From Eremophila alpestris peregrina (taxonomy: Eukaryota > Chordata > Aves > Passeriformes > Alaudidae): a stretch of 64,000 nt of DNA. This document shows, piece by piece, positions 23,036-33,697 of the stretch (position 1 is the stretch's first letter; each line of letters opens with the position of its first letter). The DNA lies in the NCBI GenBank assembly GCA_009792885.1, contig WMCF01000034.1, positions 6,316,908 to 6,380,907 of the forward strand, in the 5' to 3' direction. The position numbers were made by a program, and so were the translations under genes. Below the pieces are notes generated by a model. It saw only the letters and a program-made list of their open reading frames with translations, was not told the origin of the DNA and searched no databases.

Positions 23036-23098
23036 TGTTCGACTGCTACAAACTGAAACCTCTATCTGAATGGGAAACTTAGGTAGCAATTATGGAGC
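23036..23098 (+). repeat. Copy 2 of an unidentified dispersed repeat
   Basis: TGTTCGACTGCTACAAACTG followed by AAACCTCTATCTGAATGGG and AAAC, then AGGTAGCAATTATGGAG (23081-23097). It aligns with 20493-20567 in the same orientation, with the spacer before AGGTAGCA shorter here. Confidence 0.6.
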
Positions 23099-24687
23099 AC
23101 TCTACCTGCCACAGTTACAATCCCAGTCAAATCTCTTTTTTAAAAGACCATCTCTTTAGGGCTTTTCTTTGAAGATATTCTTGTTTTTATAACTTTCCAT
23201 TGCATGGATTTTTTTTTTTTTTAATAAATGGGATGCTTTATGGCCTAGCTATTTTCAAGCAAACAGGCAATTTATTATGCTGTGATTTCTAATAACACTG
23301 TACTCCCTGAGTATAGGACAGTATTTGTATTAATGAAGTAGACATAGTTAGGCATACGGCAATCTAGCAAAGTAGCAAAGAATTTTCATTATTATTGTTT
23401 ATTTTACATACACACTGATGGCTGTGTGTATTTTTTATATGTGTGTAAACATGTACTATGCCACATAGTGAAAGAGTTTAAAAATAAGGAAAGCTGCAAA
23501 TATTTACTACATTTTACATATAGCTAGAGTATTATGTGAAAAGGTAGGTAGGGTTAAGTTTTGTGTTCCATCAAATATGGAAAAGAAGAACTGAGGCATA
23601 AGCTGATGGTCACCTCAGTATATGTCACTTGGCACATGTATAGTAATTATATAGTGTGGTGCATGATCTGACAAGGGTGTATGGGGAAGAATCTGAACCT
23701 TTTTATTCAGCAGCACAACACAAACACAAAAATTAAACAGGGCTACTGTTAAGGGAGGGAGAGGAATTTTCACCAGCTGATGACCTCCTACAGGGCACCA
23801 ATGGAATGGTGATTTGCTAACTGGCCAGAAGATCCCAGCTGTTACAGTAGATCTTTGATAAAAGCAGTGTCAATGTTTACAGTTGATGGAAATTGAATGA
23901 TTTTTCCCTAGCTACAGAAAAAACAGGTCTTAGAGCCATACAGAAAATCTGGTTTAGGATTCAGCCTACTACTTGTCAATTCAGAACTCTCTTCCATTAA
24001 CTTCAGTGACATTAGAGCTAAGCTTTTAATAACATGTCCTTTGGAGAATCTAGGAAAAAATATCAATAAAGCAACCAAGAATTTTCTGTTCTAAATATTA
24101 GTGATCTCTCAAGAGCAATCGAGACAGCTGATTATTTTAATATGAGGATCTGTGATTGGTACAACTGAGTACAACAGAATCAGGCACACAAATGTTTCCT
24201 AGTGATGTTTGATTACATCAGTAGAGTGATCCTGCATATTCACAGCATATGATGGATAGACTCTTGGCAGGTAGCAATATCTCTTACTGTATTGCTCCTA
24301 ATGACTATCATAGCATGTATTTCATGCAAAACAAAACCAGTCAACCGAAATAAAGAAGAAAGAAGAAAAGAGATATTGTCACAAAATTAGGGTTTATACT
24401 GTATATATATATATGTGTATAGTCACTCATACATATGAGAAAGAGAGCTATTTAAGTTCTGGTTTCTTTTGGATTGCTAGTTAAGAAAAATCAAATTCAA
24501 TTATTAGTCTAGAAAGTGAAGTCACACACATCATAAATTTGCATGTTATTGTTAATCACACAAGTTTAGTCCATTCTTTAAATGTTTTATAAGTTTTGTA
24601 GTTATGATTGATACATCAAATGAAAAGTTTTCTCCCAGACAGAACATTCATCAGAATTACCATTAAGTCTCGAAGTGGAGAGCCCTG

Positions 24688-25468
24688 TGTTGGTGTTTAG
24701 GATTCTTCCTTTTGTTTCTTTCGGGGAATCTTCTCCCATACATGTTGCTAGGAGACAATAACGACCGGGTACTTAGGAGAGACAGGAGAAGTGGCCGCAG
24801 TGGAGGGGAGGGATCCAGCTGGCGACTATTCTTGCTTGGAGGTTTCTCTGGGAAGGGAAGAGATATCATGAGAATTGGTCTGGAAAAGGGGTTGGGTGCA
24901 GTTCCTAGCTCTCTTGTGCTCTCAGCATGGACAGGGGAGAGACACTGAAGCACTGTGGGGAGAATTCACCACCACTGCGGGGTTCTGTCTCTTGCTGCCT
25001 CTCTTCTACCATGAGTGGAGTTCTGCTGCTGGGAGCAGCCATTGCACTGGGATCTTATGAACAGCCAGCCTCACCAAATAGGGGACCCTCGGCCATCTGC
25101 TGGGGTCCCTCAGGGGTAACCCCGGCATCTCGAGTCTCTTCCCTCCTCACCCACGGGAGCCTCTCTGTGGCCTGTTCAGGAGCCACGCTGCCACTGCCCA
25201 GCCCCGCGCTGTTATTTTGCCACTGATCCGATTTTTTTTCCTGCTACACTGTAGTCCCGCATCCCCTGCCTGCCTGACTATACACGTATATACCTTGTGA
25301 ATTACTATTATTCCTTTTCCCATATCTTTGCCTGAAAGACCCTTAATTTCAAAGTTATAAGAATTCGGAGGGAGGGGCGGAGTGGGGGGGGGGGGGGGGT
25401 GTAATATTTTCCATTCCAAGGGAGGTTCCCGCCTTCCTTGGCAGACACCTGCCTTTCAAACCAAGGCA
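24688..25468 (-). mobile_element. ERV solo LTR, CpG-rich, youngest-looking repeat in the window
   Basis: About 780 bases. On minus it begins TGCCTTGGTTTGAAAGGC at 25468, a start I associate with a passerine ERV LTR family, and ends CCTAAACACCAACA at 24688, so both TG and CA ends are intact. A pyrimidine/GC-rich centre (24960-25260) keeps many CpGs; I count about 19 in the whole element, against few in the other LTRs here. The flanking pentamers CCCTG (24683-24687) and CTCTG (25469-25473) differ at one position and may be the target-site duplication. A 16-base G-run lies at 25384-25399. The strand rests on recalled family orientation only. No gag, pol or env is attached. Frames of 60-99 residues within it (both strands) look like chance. 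Confidence 0.7.
25384..25399. repeat. 16-base poly-G run
   Basis: Uninterrupted G on plus inside the LTR, preceded by GGAGGGAGGGGCGGAGT. It has quadruplex-forming potential, and its length may be misread by sequencing. Confidence 0.95.
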
Positions 25469-28400
25469 CTCTGACGTTTGGAACATCATTGCATCTAAGA
25501 GAAGAGATAGAGGACAATGTTCCCTGGAAGCCTAATTCACATTTCTGCACTATTCTCAGTGCGTATCTTTTACAGTATATCCTTTACCAGATATTCTTTT
25601 ATATCAATAACTTGCTGATTTCTGTAGAACATAAGAAACATTTTTTCTGAGAAAGTCTTGACTTCATTGACATCCATTGGCCATTGTTGACATCAGCAAT
25701 TTTGAAAAATCTGTTGCAATTCCACACACAGTTCTTCATACACATGGCATACACAGTATGTGTGTGTATCTTTTCTCCATTGTAGGGGAAATGTATATAA
25801 TATAGTGAAACAGAAAGTTTTTGACCATATGATGTGTTCATAGTAATTTAGGACAAATGATAAAGAATATGTAACTTTCATATCACACAGAAAACCCAGC
25901 CCACTAAGCTGAAGAAGAAATTTTCAGGGGAAAGCAAAAAAAAAAAATTGTGAAAATTTACTAAAATTAAAATGATCATAGGAAAAAAAGAATATGAACC
26001 TCAAGGATCTTTGTACTCTTCATATAAGACAAAACACTCTAGTGAAATTTATGGTAACTTTGTCAGATTTTCTTTAAGTGAAGGTAGTACGTCAGTCTTT
26101 GATATGTAGACATATCAAGCCATGTGTAACTAGAACAGATATTGCAGCTGGGGGTCATTTAAGCTGATGCCCATCCTGGAGATTGGCAACTGTGTTGCCA
26201 CATACAACCAGTCATTTTGACTTCAGTACTGTGACATATGGCATGCAAAGCTCCCTCAGGCTGAAGAGTTCAGACCATAAAAATACTCTATGTTTTTGTC
26301 CTCAAAACCTAAAGCTGAGTTTTCAGTTGAGCATGTGGAATTTAAGGCATACATATTAAGGTGTACACCTTCAACTGGAGTGTCCACCTAATTTTGTCAG
26401 AAAATATGAATTATCAGAGTAAATGAAAGTGGCATTCCCCTTGTGATTTGTGTTCTTAGGTCCAAATTGAAAAAGGAGCTTATAAGGTATTTTTTTACTT
26501 ACAGAAACCTTGGTAAAAGCTTCATTATAAAGTCTGACAATCAGCTAATTTCCTTTGCATCTTAAACTTTTCACAAGGTTTGATTAACTTACTTTTATGG
26601 TAATCCCTTAAAATTAGGTGGGAAAATGTGTCTCATGATTCCAGTTAAAGAGCTAAAGCTGATTGTATCATCCTTAAGAGGATTTGTTCTTTTGGCAACT
26701 GCACTATTTGGTGAGTTTGGTTCAGAGTACTTTTAACTTGATTGGTTTAGTATTTGAAGTTATATTTTGATTAAAATTTGAAAATTTAGTCATTCAGTTT
26801 TGTAGTTTAGAATAGCTTATAATAGTGAGGTTTTACCTTTACACTGAGAGCACGGGTCAGGATTCTACACGTTTGCATACTAGCAGCTATCTGCTTACAT
26901 CTAAGTTTTACAACTCAAGTTAAAAAGAGGAAGTTTAATATATAGTCAGCTTTTTTAAAATTAATAGTGTCAAAAACTGTGCATAGATAATTTTTAATTT
27001 AATCTACAAATGGATTATCAAAGGAGAAAGGTCTTTTGGATATTCTAGGCTACTACTCATCTTTACTTAGGTGCAAACACTTCCTAACCTCTGAAAATGT
27101 AACTGGATGTTGACTGGTGATAGGTGGCCTGCTGTGTCTTCTGTATCTTCTAAAATCCCTTCCAGCTGTGATTATGCCATGTATTTTCTCATGTTCTTTT
27201 GAAGTTTCCAATGTACCTACAGGGAATAAATATTATTTACTGAGATTGTAAACTGTTCTTGTTTGTTTCAGTGGGAGATGTGAGAAACACAAATTGTTTC
27301 TTTGAAAAAACAGCTCTTTGAAAAACATGAATAAGTTAGTCTCCTTCTGTGCATTTGCTTTGTTGTCCTACTTGTAAAGACTGTGAAAAGGATATTTCTG
27401 AAGCACTAGGTGGCTTTTTCTTAAAAGTGCCCTTAAGGCTCATGCACACTGGTGGGAGGATCATTCTAAAAATAACAGAACTGATTTTACATAAACATTT
27501 GTTCTGCCACTTAGGTCAGCCATAAATGGATCATTTCTTGCTGCTATAGTTTATAATATGGGGTTCAAGTCTTCCCTTCAATTAGATTCTGTTGCTTTGG
27601 AAGCTTAAAATCTTTTATTTGTGCAGCTATGAGACCTATCAAGAACCCCTTCAAGGCAGTCAGTTTGGAAAGTAAAGTCAGAGCAACTGGGCTTTATAAA
27701 AAGAATCTTTTTCCCTCAGCTCATCTTTCTTCTATTTTAATTGAATCTGGTGAAATCTAAGCTGATTTCATCATATACTCAGGCCTGGTTCCCCATAGCT
27801 AGGAAATTGTGCTTAATTGCTCTTCAAGACCGGAAGTACACACTTGAGCCCAAACTTTTATACCAAGTTATATATGAGTGCATATATATATATAAAACCA
27901 TTTGCTAACTACCAGTTTTTGAAGTAATTTCTAAGCATTCATAACTGTAGGCTGCTTTCCAAAAAGGTCTTTTTCCAAAGCATAAAACATGCATATATAA
28001 CATTTTGAAATATCTGCTGATATGAAGTTTTACAGTACACAGAGAAGTGCTTAAACTCAGAGATAAAGAATAATAGCAAAGTTCTTTGCTGACTGTTTTA
28101 TCATGGTGCAGTCCAATGGTAAAATATCATACACAGAGTTGTTAGAACGTTTCAGATCTACTACTTTTTCTTTCATCAGTGTTCTTCTTAATAAGGTTGG
28201 CCGGAAAACAAGGGTTCTGGTTTTCTATGTAAACTTGGAAGCTTTGAAAATGTCAGTTCTGCAATAAGATGACTGAAAGATTTATTTTCTTTGAAACAGT
28301 CTCCATCAGAGAGAAGACTGATGATAAGAAAAAGTAAAATTTTCACAGGCTTTTTCTGGGATATGGAGCATTCATAACTTCTTTTTATATCTCTCTATAA

Positions 28401-31280
28401 CTTGAGTACTACTCATCACAAATTGGTTATTTGTCTGTCAAAGTATATTACTTGTCTTTGAACAACCAGCCCATCTTGATCATGAGAGCTTCTCATAGAA
28501 GTTATTTCAGGAAAAAATATAAATTAAACCTTAATCAACCCCCTCCAAAATCTCGGAAGAATTCATCATTTGCTCTTAAACATTTTCTGCATAGGTGGTA
28601 CACTCAGAACAATTTTCATTTAACAGTTCTTTTATTAGCAAGGATTTCAAGACATCTGTATTTAATAATAAATAAGGCCCATTTCCTATAACTGCCATTT
28701 TTTCAGAAATAACTAGATTACAACCTGAGTTTCATTCATACCTCCAGAACAGTTTGAGAACTTAAAGAAATACATATCTATTTTTTACCTTGTCTTCAGT
28801 AGTGTAGGTAGAAGTGAGTTTGTATTGTTATAATTTTATCTGCCATCCTAAGTCTTAGATAAATATAATTTATAAATGTTCCAAAGATGTTCCAAAATGT
28901 TACTTCAGGTTAGGTTGCAATTTATTATGCTTTATTTGGATATAGACCAAACTGGACAAAAAAGAGTTCAAAGAGTCTACTCATCTGTAGGACATCTCTC
29001 TTCTTCATATCTCTCTTTCTTTTCTTCATTCTTTCTTCTCATTTGGAGTGAAAAATTGCTGCTATTTTGTCAACTGAGATTAAAGACTTAATCCAACAGT
29101 ACCGAGAACTTGTTATTATCTCAGCTGCTAGGCTGGAGGACAATCCCTTCCTTTTTAATTATATACAGCTGTGGAGTGGAATGTGTGTGCTTGTACATAA
29201 TTTGAGGAGTCCTTCATCTGCTTTTATACTGACCCTATTTTAGAGATGGGCTACATCTCATAAAAACTTGAGTAAGGAGAGTAGTTCATCCATGGATATA
29301 TTTATCTGGGCTTGAGGTCTCCACACGGAAATGTAGACATTACTACTACAGACTTGCAGTTTTTTCCCCAGAAACTGGTTATGTGATACAGCCCAATCTT
29401 GCTCACAGCAAGAGAGCTGGGTACAGATCTTTGGTATATGTTTCCAGACTAAGCTTGAAAGTTCACTTTTCTAATATACAATTCTCTATTCAACTAGATT
29501 AGGTGTGTTAGATGTATTTTTAAACCTATTGAGAAAAAAAGGTTTTGGGAAAAACCTTACAATTTTAGAAATGTGTGAGATACAACCTTAAACAAATAAT
29601 TTAACAGCCAGTACCTCAGACCTTTAAGCTAAATTCTTTGTCAAGTATTCTTGGAAACACTGTCGAAAAACTTGGAAGTTTCTGTGTTTTTTCTGCTACT
29701 GTTGTCAGTTTTTGTCCTTCCTAACAAGCAGCTCAACGACTGCTCTGGACTCAATGGAGAAGTAAAATCTTGGAGGCTAAAGTCATCAGCAGGGTACCTA
29801 GTGATCCTGATGTTCATTACCTGAGACTGCAGCATGATTCCACTTTTGAGATTGCATTTTTTCCCCCTTTTTTCTTTCCCAGTCCTGGTAGCATCTGTGT
29901 CTGCCTTGAAATCATGCTGAGTGAAATATTCTATATAAAGAAATGTTCATCTATGAAATATTCTGTCTCTTAAGCCTTAGTTAATAATTACAAAGTGATA
30001 GTATAAGGTGTTTTCCTTTGTAACATTACTAACAAGCTAACAAGTTGCTAACAAGCACTTAAAATGTTGGCTTCTTGTAATGGAGATATCATACTCAAAT
30101 TCTTCCTCCTACCTGTTTTTTCTTTCAAATTTTAGAGGCTTCCCCCTGTGAAAACTTGTGCAGGGTAAGATGGTTTCCTTCTTGCTCCTCTATCATTCTT
30201 TTCAGGCTTCTTTGATATTTTTACACACTGTTTTTGTCAAATATGTGAAGGTTAACCCTAACATATTCCTGGAGGGACACAGGACTAAGAGACTGAAGAA
30301 TGTTTCTGCAATGACTGTATTTCTGAATATATATCTGTGGTTACAATTTTCTTTGCATTTTCTAGAGAGTATTAACACTCTACTGGTCTTGTTTCTTTGG
30401 TTCCTATTGAGAGTTGATGAGCTTTATTTGATTAAATTTTGGTATTAGAAAATCAAGAGGTCTTACCATTCTAAGCACATTCACACACAACTTGAGATAT
30501 TGTTCTCTTCGGCAGTGTTTTCAAATCACAAAGATTAGAATATGATTCAGATTGATTTTGAAAGCCTTGGTTAATGTTTGAGTGTAAAGCTTTACAAATG
30601 GGAAATGTAACAAATATGAAAAATATTCTGAATAATTATTTTCAATTGATATTTGTACAGACATATTTGCACAATGAATATAAGGGTCTTATGTTGTACA
30701 GAGAAATATAGGGGTAGTTCAGATCACATTTTTGGAAAATGTCAATTCTATGCATCTTTCATTGATCTGCCCATGAAATCATATCTGAAATTTACAAGAA
30801 TAGGAAAATGAGTCTATATAATAGAAGCCATAATTTCCTAAAATTTTAGTGTAGACTGTTGTTCAATCACATAATTTTATGGATATCTCTCACCACAGAA
30901 GTTTGCATCTTAACTGTCTTAAACATGAGGGTAAGTAAATACACTTCCTAGCTCCTTAAATTTTATTCTTTTATTTGAATCTAGGCAGTTTTGTGTTCTG
31001 AATGCTGTTTTGCTATTGCTTATATAATATTATGCTCTCCTTTTCTAACTGAGATGAAGGGTTTGGTCATCCAGGCCTTTGCAGTAACCTGAATTCTGCC
31101 ACAGGCCTTCATTTTTGATCATTCTGGGTTGCTGGCTTGCATTTTTGGTGAAATTTTTGGATCCCATTTAATTCAGTGAACAAGAGAATTTCTAGATTTA
31201 TGCTTAGAAGAAAAGGAAACATAGGTAAGCTGCTTTACATGCACAGTTCCCTAACAGACATACTGCCTTTCTTACTTCAA
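25469..31280. other. Unannotated AT-rich interval
   Basis: Nearly 6 kb with no gene and no interspersed repeat that I recognise. Small items only: an A-run at about 25937-25948 and a TA run near 27882-27893. Frames of up to 96 codons (for example 30158-30448) have no family resemblance that I can see. Confidence 0.45.
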
Positions 31281-31418
31281 TTTTTTTTGTTTGATTGACT
31301 ATTTTTATTTGGTTGGTTGGTGGAGGTGTGTTTGTTTGTTTGAGGTTTGTTTTTTTTTTGCTTGTCTGTTTAGTTGGTTTAGTTTGTATTTTGTTGGGGT
31401 TTAAAGTTTTTTTTTCTT
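31281..31418. repeat. T/G-rich low-complexity tract
   Basis: TTTG, TTGG and GTTT units on plus, with T-runs. The open frames across it on both strands (31204-31422 minus, 31295-31492 plus) are composed of the repeat and are not genes. Confidence 0.85.
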
Positions 31419-33239
31419 CCATTTTCCTGCTTGTCTGGAATATTGGTACAAATCAAAAGGATGCTTCATTCCCTAAAAAAAAGTTTTTTTAAAAAAGGTC
31501 TTATTAAGAATACATTAATTTTAGGAAGAAGAGGTTATTCCTAGTACACTATAAATCAAACTTTATTATTTATTGTAGTGCCATAGGTGTTACTAATAAT
31601 AAATGATGCATCAGGTAAGACACTAAGAATTCTGTGTATGTGAGTAATTCAGTGGTTCTGTTTAGACAGTGAGAACAGATCATGAAGCCTCCCGGGCTTC
31701 CAATGAGCTTAACGAATATAAACAATGAATTAATTTTAGGTCAGGGATATAACTTTGAAGTACCAAAGCAATTAGAGTTTAATTTAAAAAGATGTTCATG
31801 AAAGGTAGTTCACATAAATTGTGTTTGGACATAAAAAGGAGCTTTCAATGCTAGACTGAAATTCTTGACGAACGTGGCCACTCAGCTATTTTTAAACTTT
31901 GTAACTGTTTTCAAAATTAACTGTTTGAGGGTTTCTTGAAGAGTAGAAGTGATATACAAACTTTCATCCAGCTGAAAAAGATGAATGCAGTGGTTTATTT
32001 GGCCTATGTAGGCCTTTTTATATTTAATTCTGTCAATGCATTTATACTAATACTAAACCATGAAAGCACTATTAGTGCAATAACAACCTATACAGCCTGT
32101 GTGAAGACTCATTCTTGATTTTATTTAGGTTTTTTTGTTTAATAGTTCCAAATTAAATTGGAACTAGAGAGTAAACATATGTCATGTGGCTATATAAGCT
32201 TATGTGGCTATATACTTACTGACTCCAAGTCATATTCTGTGCTATAGCTTCGTAGTCATGTATGCAATTAACCTAGTGCAACCTTGAGTAACTATAAATC
32301 ATGCCGTTTTCCAGAGAAATTCTCTGACATAGAAGTTCCAAAGATGTTTCAAAGCTATCTTGACTGTTTGCTCATATGTCCCAGTCATGTTTCCTCTAGG
32401 CCTGAGAGCATGGATTCACTAGTTATCTGTCAGCAGGAAATAATCTTCAAAAGAGTTTAAATTTAGGCTTAGGGATTGCACTCTTCTCAGGATCTGATTA
32501 GCAACCTTTCCCTTGTGCTATTACTAAATGGCTGCAAATTACAGAGGTATACCAAGGGATAATGCAATACTACAGTACGCAGTGACGCTTTTTTCTTTGT
32601 CATATCTAGTTAAATTGTGAATGCTTGTTTTGACCATACCATAATGCTCTACTGGCAGAAAATCTGCAGTAATCACCAGCAGTATATGGTGGGTAGAGTG
32701 CTCTGATCCATTTGGCATATTTGCTATATATCTCTGAAAAACAATGAAGGTTTTAACCGTGACCAAAAACAAGAATTCTGTAAGTTTTCAGAGCTGAAGA
32801 CATGAAACACTTAATTGCTCTCTGCAGTCTAATTGCTAAACAAGTTTCTTGGAGATCTCAAATGTTCAAAAGTGAGCATTTGGCTAATTGTGTTTAAGTG
32901 TGAGCATACATATGAAGTACAGAGAAGATAACACTAGATGATTAGACTGATTGCCACTTTTGAACTGCAGATTGAGTCTGTTCTGATATTCATTTATCAG
33001 TGTTGTTTTAGTTGCATTAGCACTCTCTTGAAACCTTTTTTGTATAATTTTCTGTATCCTCCTGATAGCTGTTCTCTTACATTGGAAAAAAAAAAAAAAG
33101 AAAAGATTACTTTTAAGGCATCAGATAGTCTTAGCATCTGGCTAATAGCTTATTCTGTGTTTTTCACTCTCTTGCTATCGATCCTGTTTTTACTCCATCT
33201 TATATTATTCCAGTCCAATTCCAGTATTTGTCCCTTCCA
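31419..33239. other. Unannotated AT-rich interval
   Basis: No gene recognised. It holds a 9-bp inverted repeat at 32143-32166 and a poly-A run at about 33086-33098. A 159-residue frame begins at 32938 and runs into the LTR-like segment that follows; it is not supported as a gene. Confidence 0.45.
32143..32166. repeat. 9-bp inverted repeat
   Basis: TAGTTCCAA (32143-32151) and TTGGAACTA (32158-32166) are exact reverse complements with a 6-base spacer. Confidence 0.8.
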
Positions 33240-33697
33240 ATTAGGCATAACTGGCTCAGCTACACTGGTGGAAGAAAGAGCAGTCGTGTCTCAGAAGGCA
33301 TTACAGGCCATTAAAGACCTGCTGAAGGGCAGGATCCACCATCTTGCAGCAGACAGAGTAACTCCCGCCACTGAAAAGGTAGCTGGGCGTGCCCACCTGG
33401 ACCTGAACATGCATTAACCCATTGTGTGCTTCCCCCATCGCCAAGGAACCAAGACTGCAACCATCAGTTCAACCAATGCACATCTAAATTTCGGCAATCA
33501 AGCCTTATTTCTGGATTAATGGGTGGTGACACCTTTCTTCTCCAATATCTATTCATACTTTCTTTCTCTTTTTTTTTCTTTCCCTACTATCCCTATTTCC
33601 TGAAGTGATATTCTTATACTTTTATATTGTATATAACTCAAATAATAAACACCTCCTTTCCACTGCAACCAAGTTGTTCTAAAATAAACCTGCCACA
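33240..33697. mobile_element. Probable ERV LTR or LTR-like fragment
   Basis: A GC-richer block (33240-33500) passes into a pyrimidine-rich stretch (33535-33600) and then an AT-rich end with two AATAAA signals (33644-33649 and 33683-33688) and the terminus AATAAACCTGCCACA at 33697. The end resembles termini of a passerine LTR family that I recall as starting TGTGGCAGGTTTATT, in which case the element lies on minus; the AATAAA signals would instead favour plus. I leave the strand open. The frame 33241-33417 reads as a short polar peptide ending in a stop and matches nothing I can name. The left boundary is a guess. Confidence 0.4.

Larger units (their letters stand above)
19269..24687. other. 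Unannotated AT-rich interval with minor repeats
   Basis: No gene recognised. It contains the diverged repeat pair at 20493-20567 and 23036-23098, a T/G-rich tract at 20933-21010, and a perfect 14-bp inverted repeat at 21778-21814, all listed separately. A short TA run lies at about 24401-24415. The remainder is AT-rich sequence without features I can support. Confidence 0.45.

Noticed and set aside
24663..25226. Several 60-99 residue frames that look like a small gene cluster
   Set aside because: They lie inside an LTR and overlap one another on both strands; the GC content of the LTR explains them.
27562..27571. GGTTCAAGTC, resembling a tRNA B box
   Set aside because: No A box at the right distance and no cloverleaf could be drawn around it.
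31204..31492. Frames on both strands across a T/G-rich tract
   Set aside because: Low-complexity translation, rich in K/T/N on one strand and V/F/L on the other.
32938..33417. 159-residue frame, longest in the window
   Set aside because: The N-terminal part is hydrophobic T-rich translation with a lysine run from a poly-A tract, and the C-terminal part lies in an LTR-like segment. No family resemblance, no gene context.
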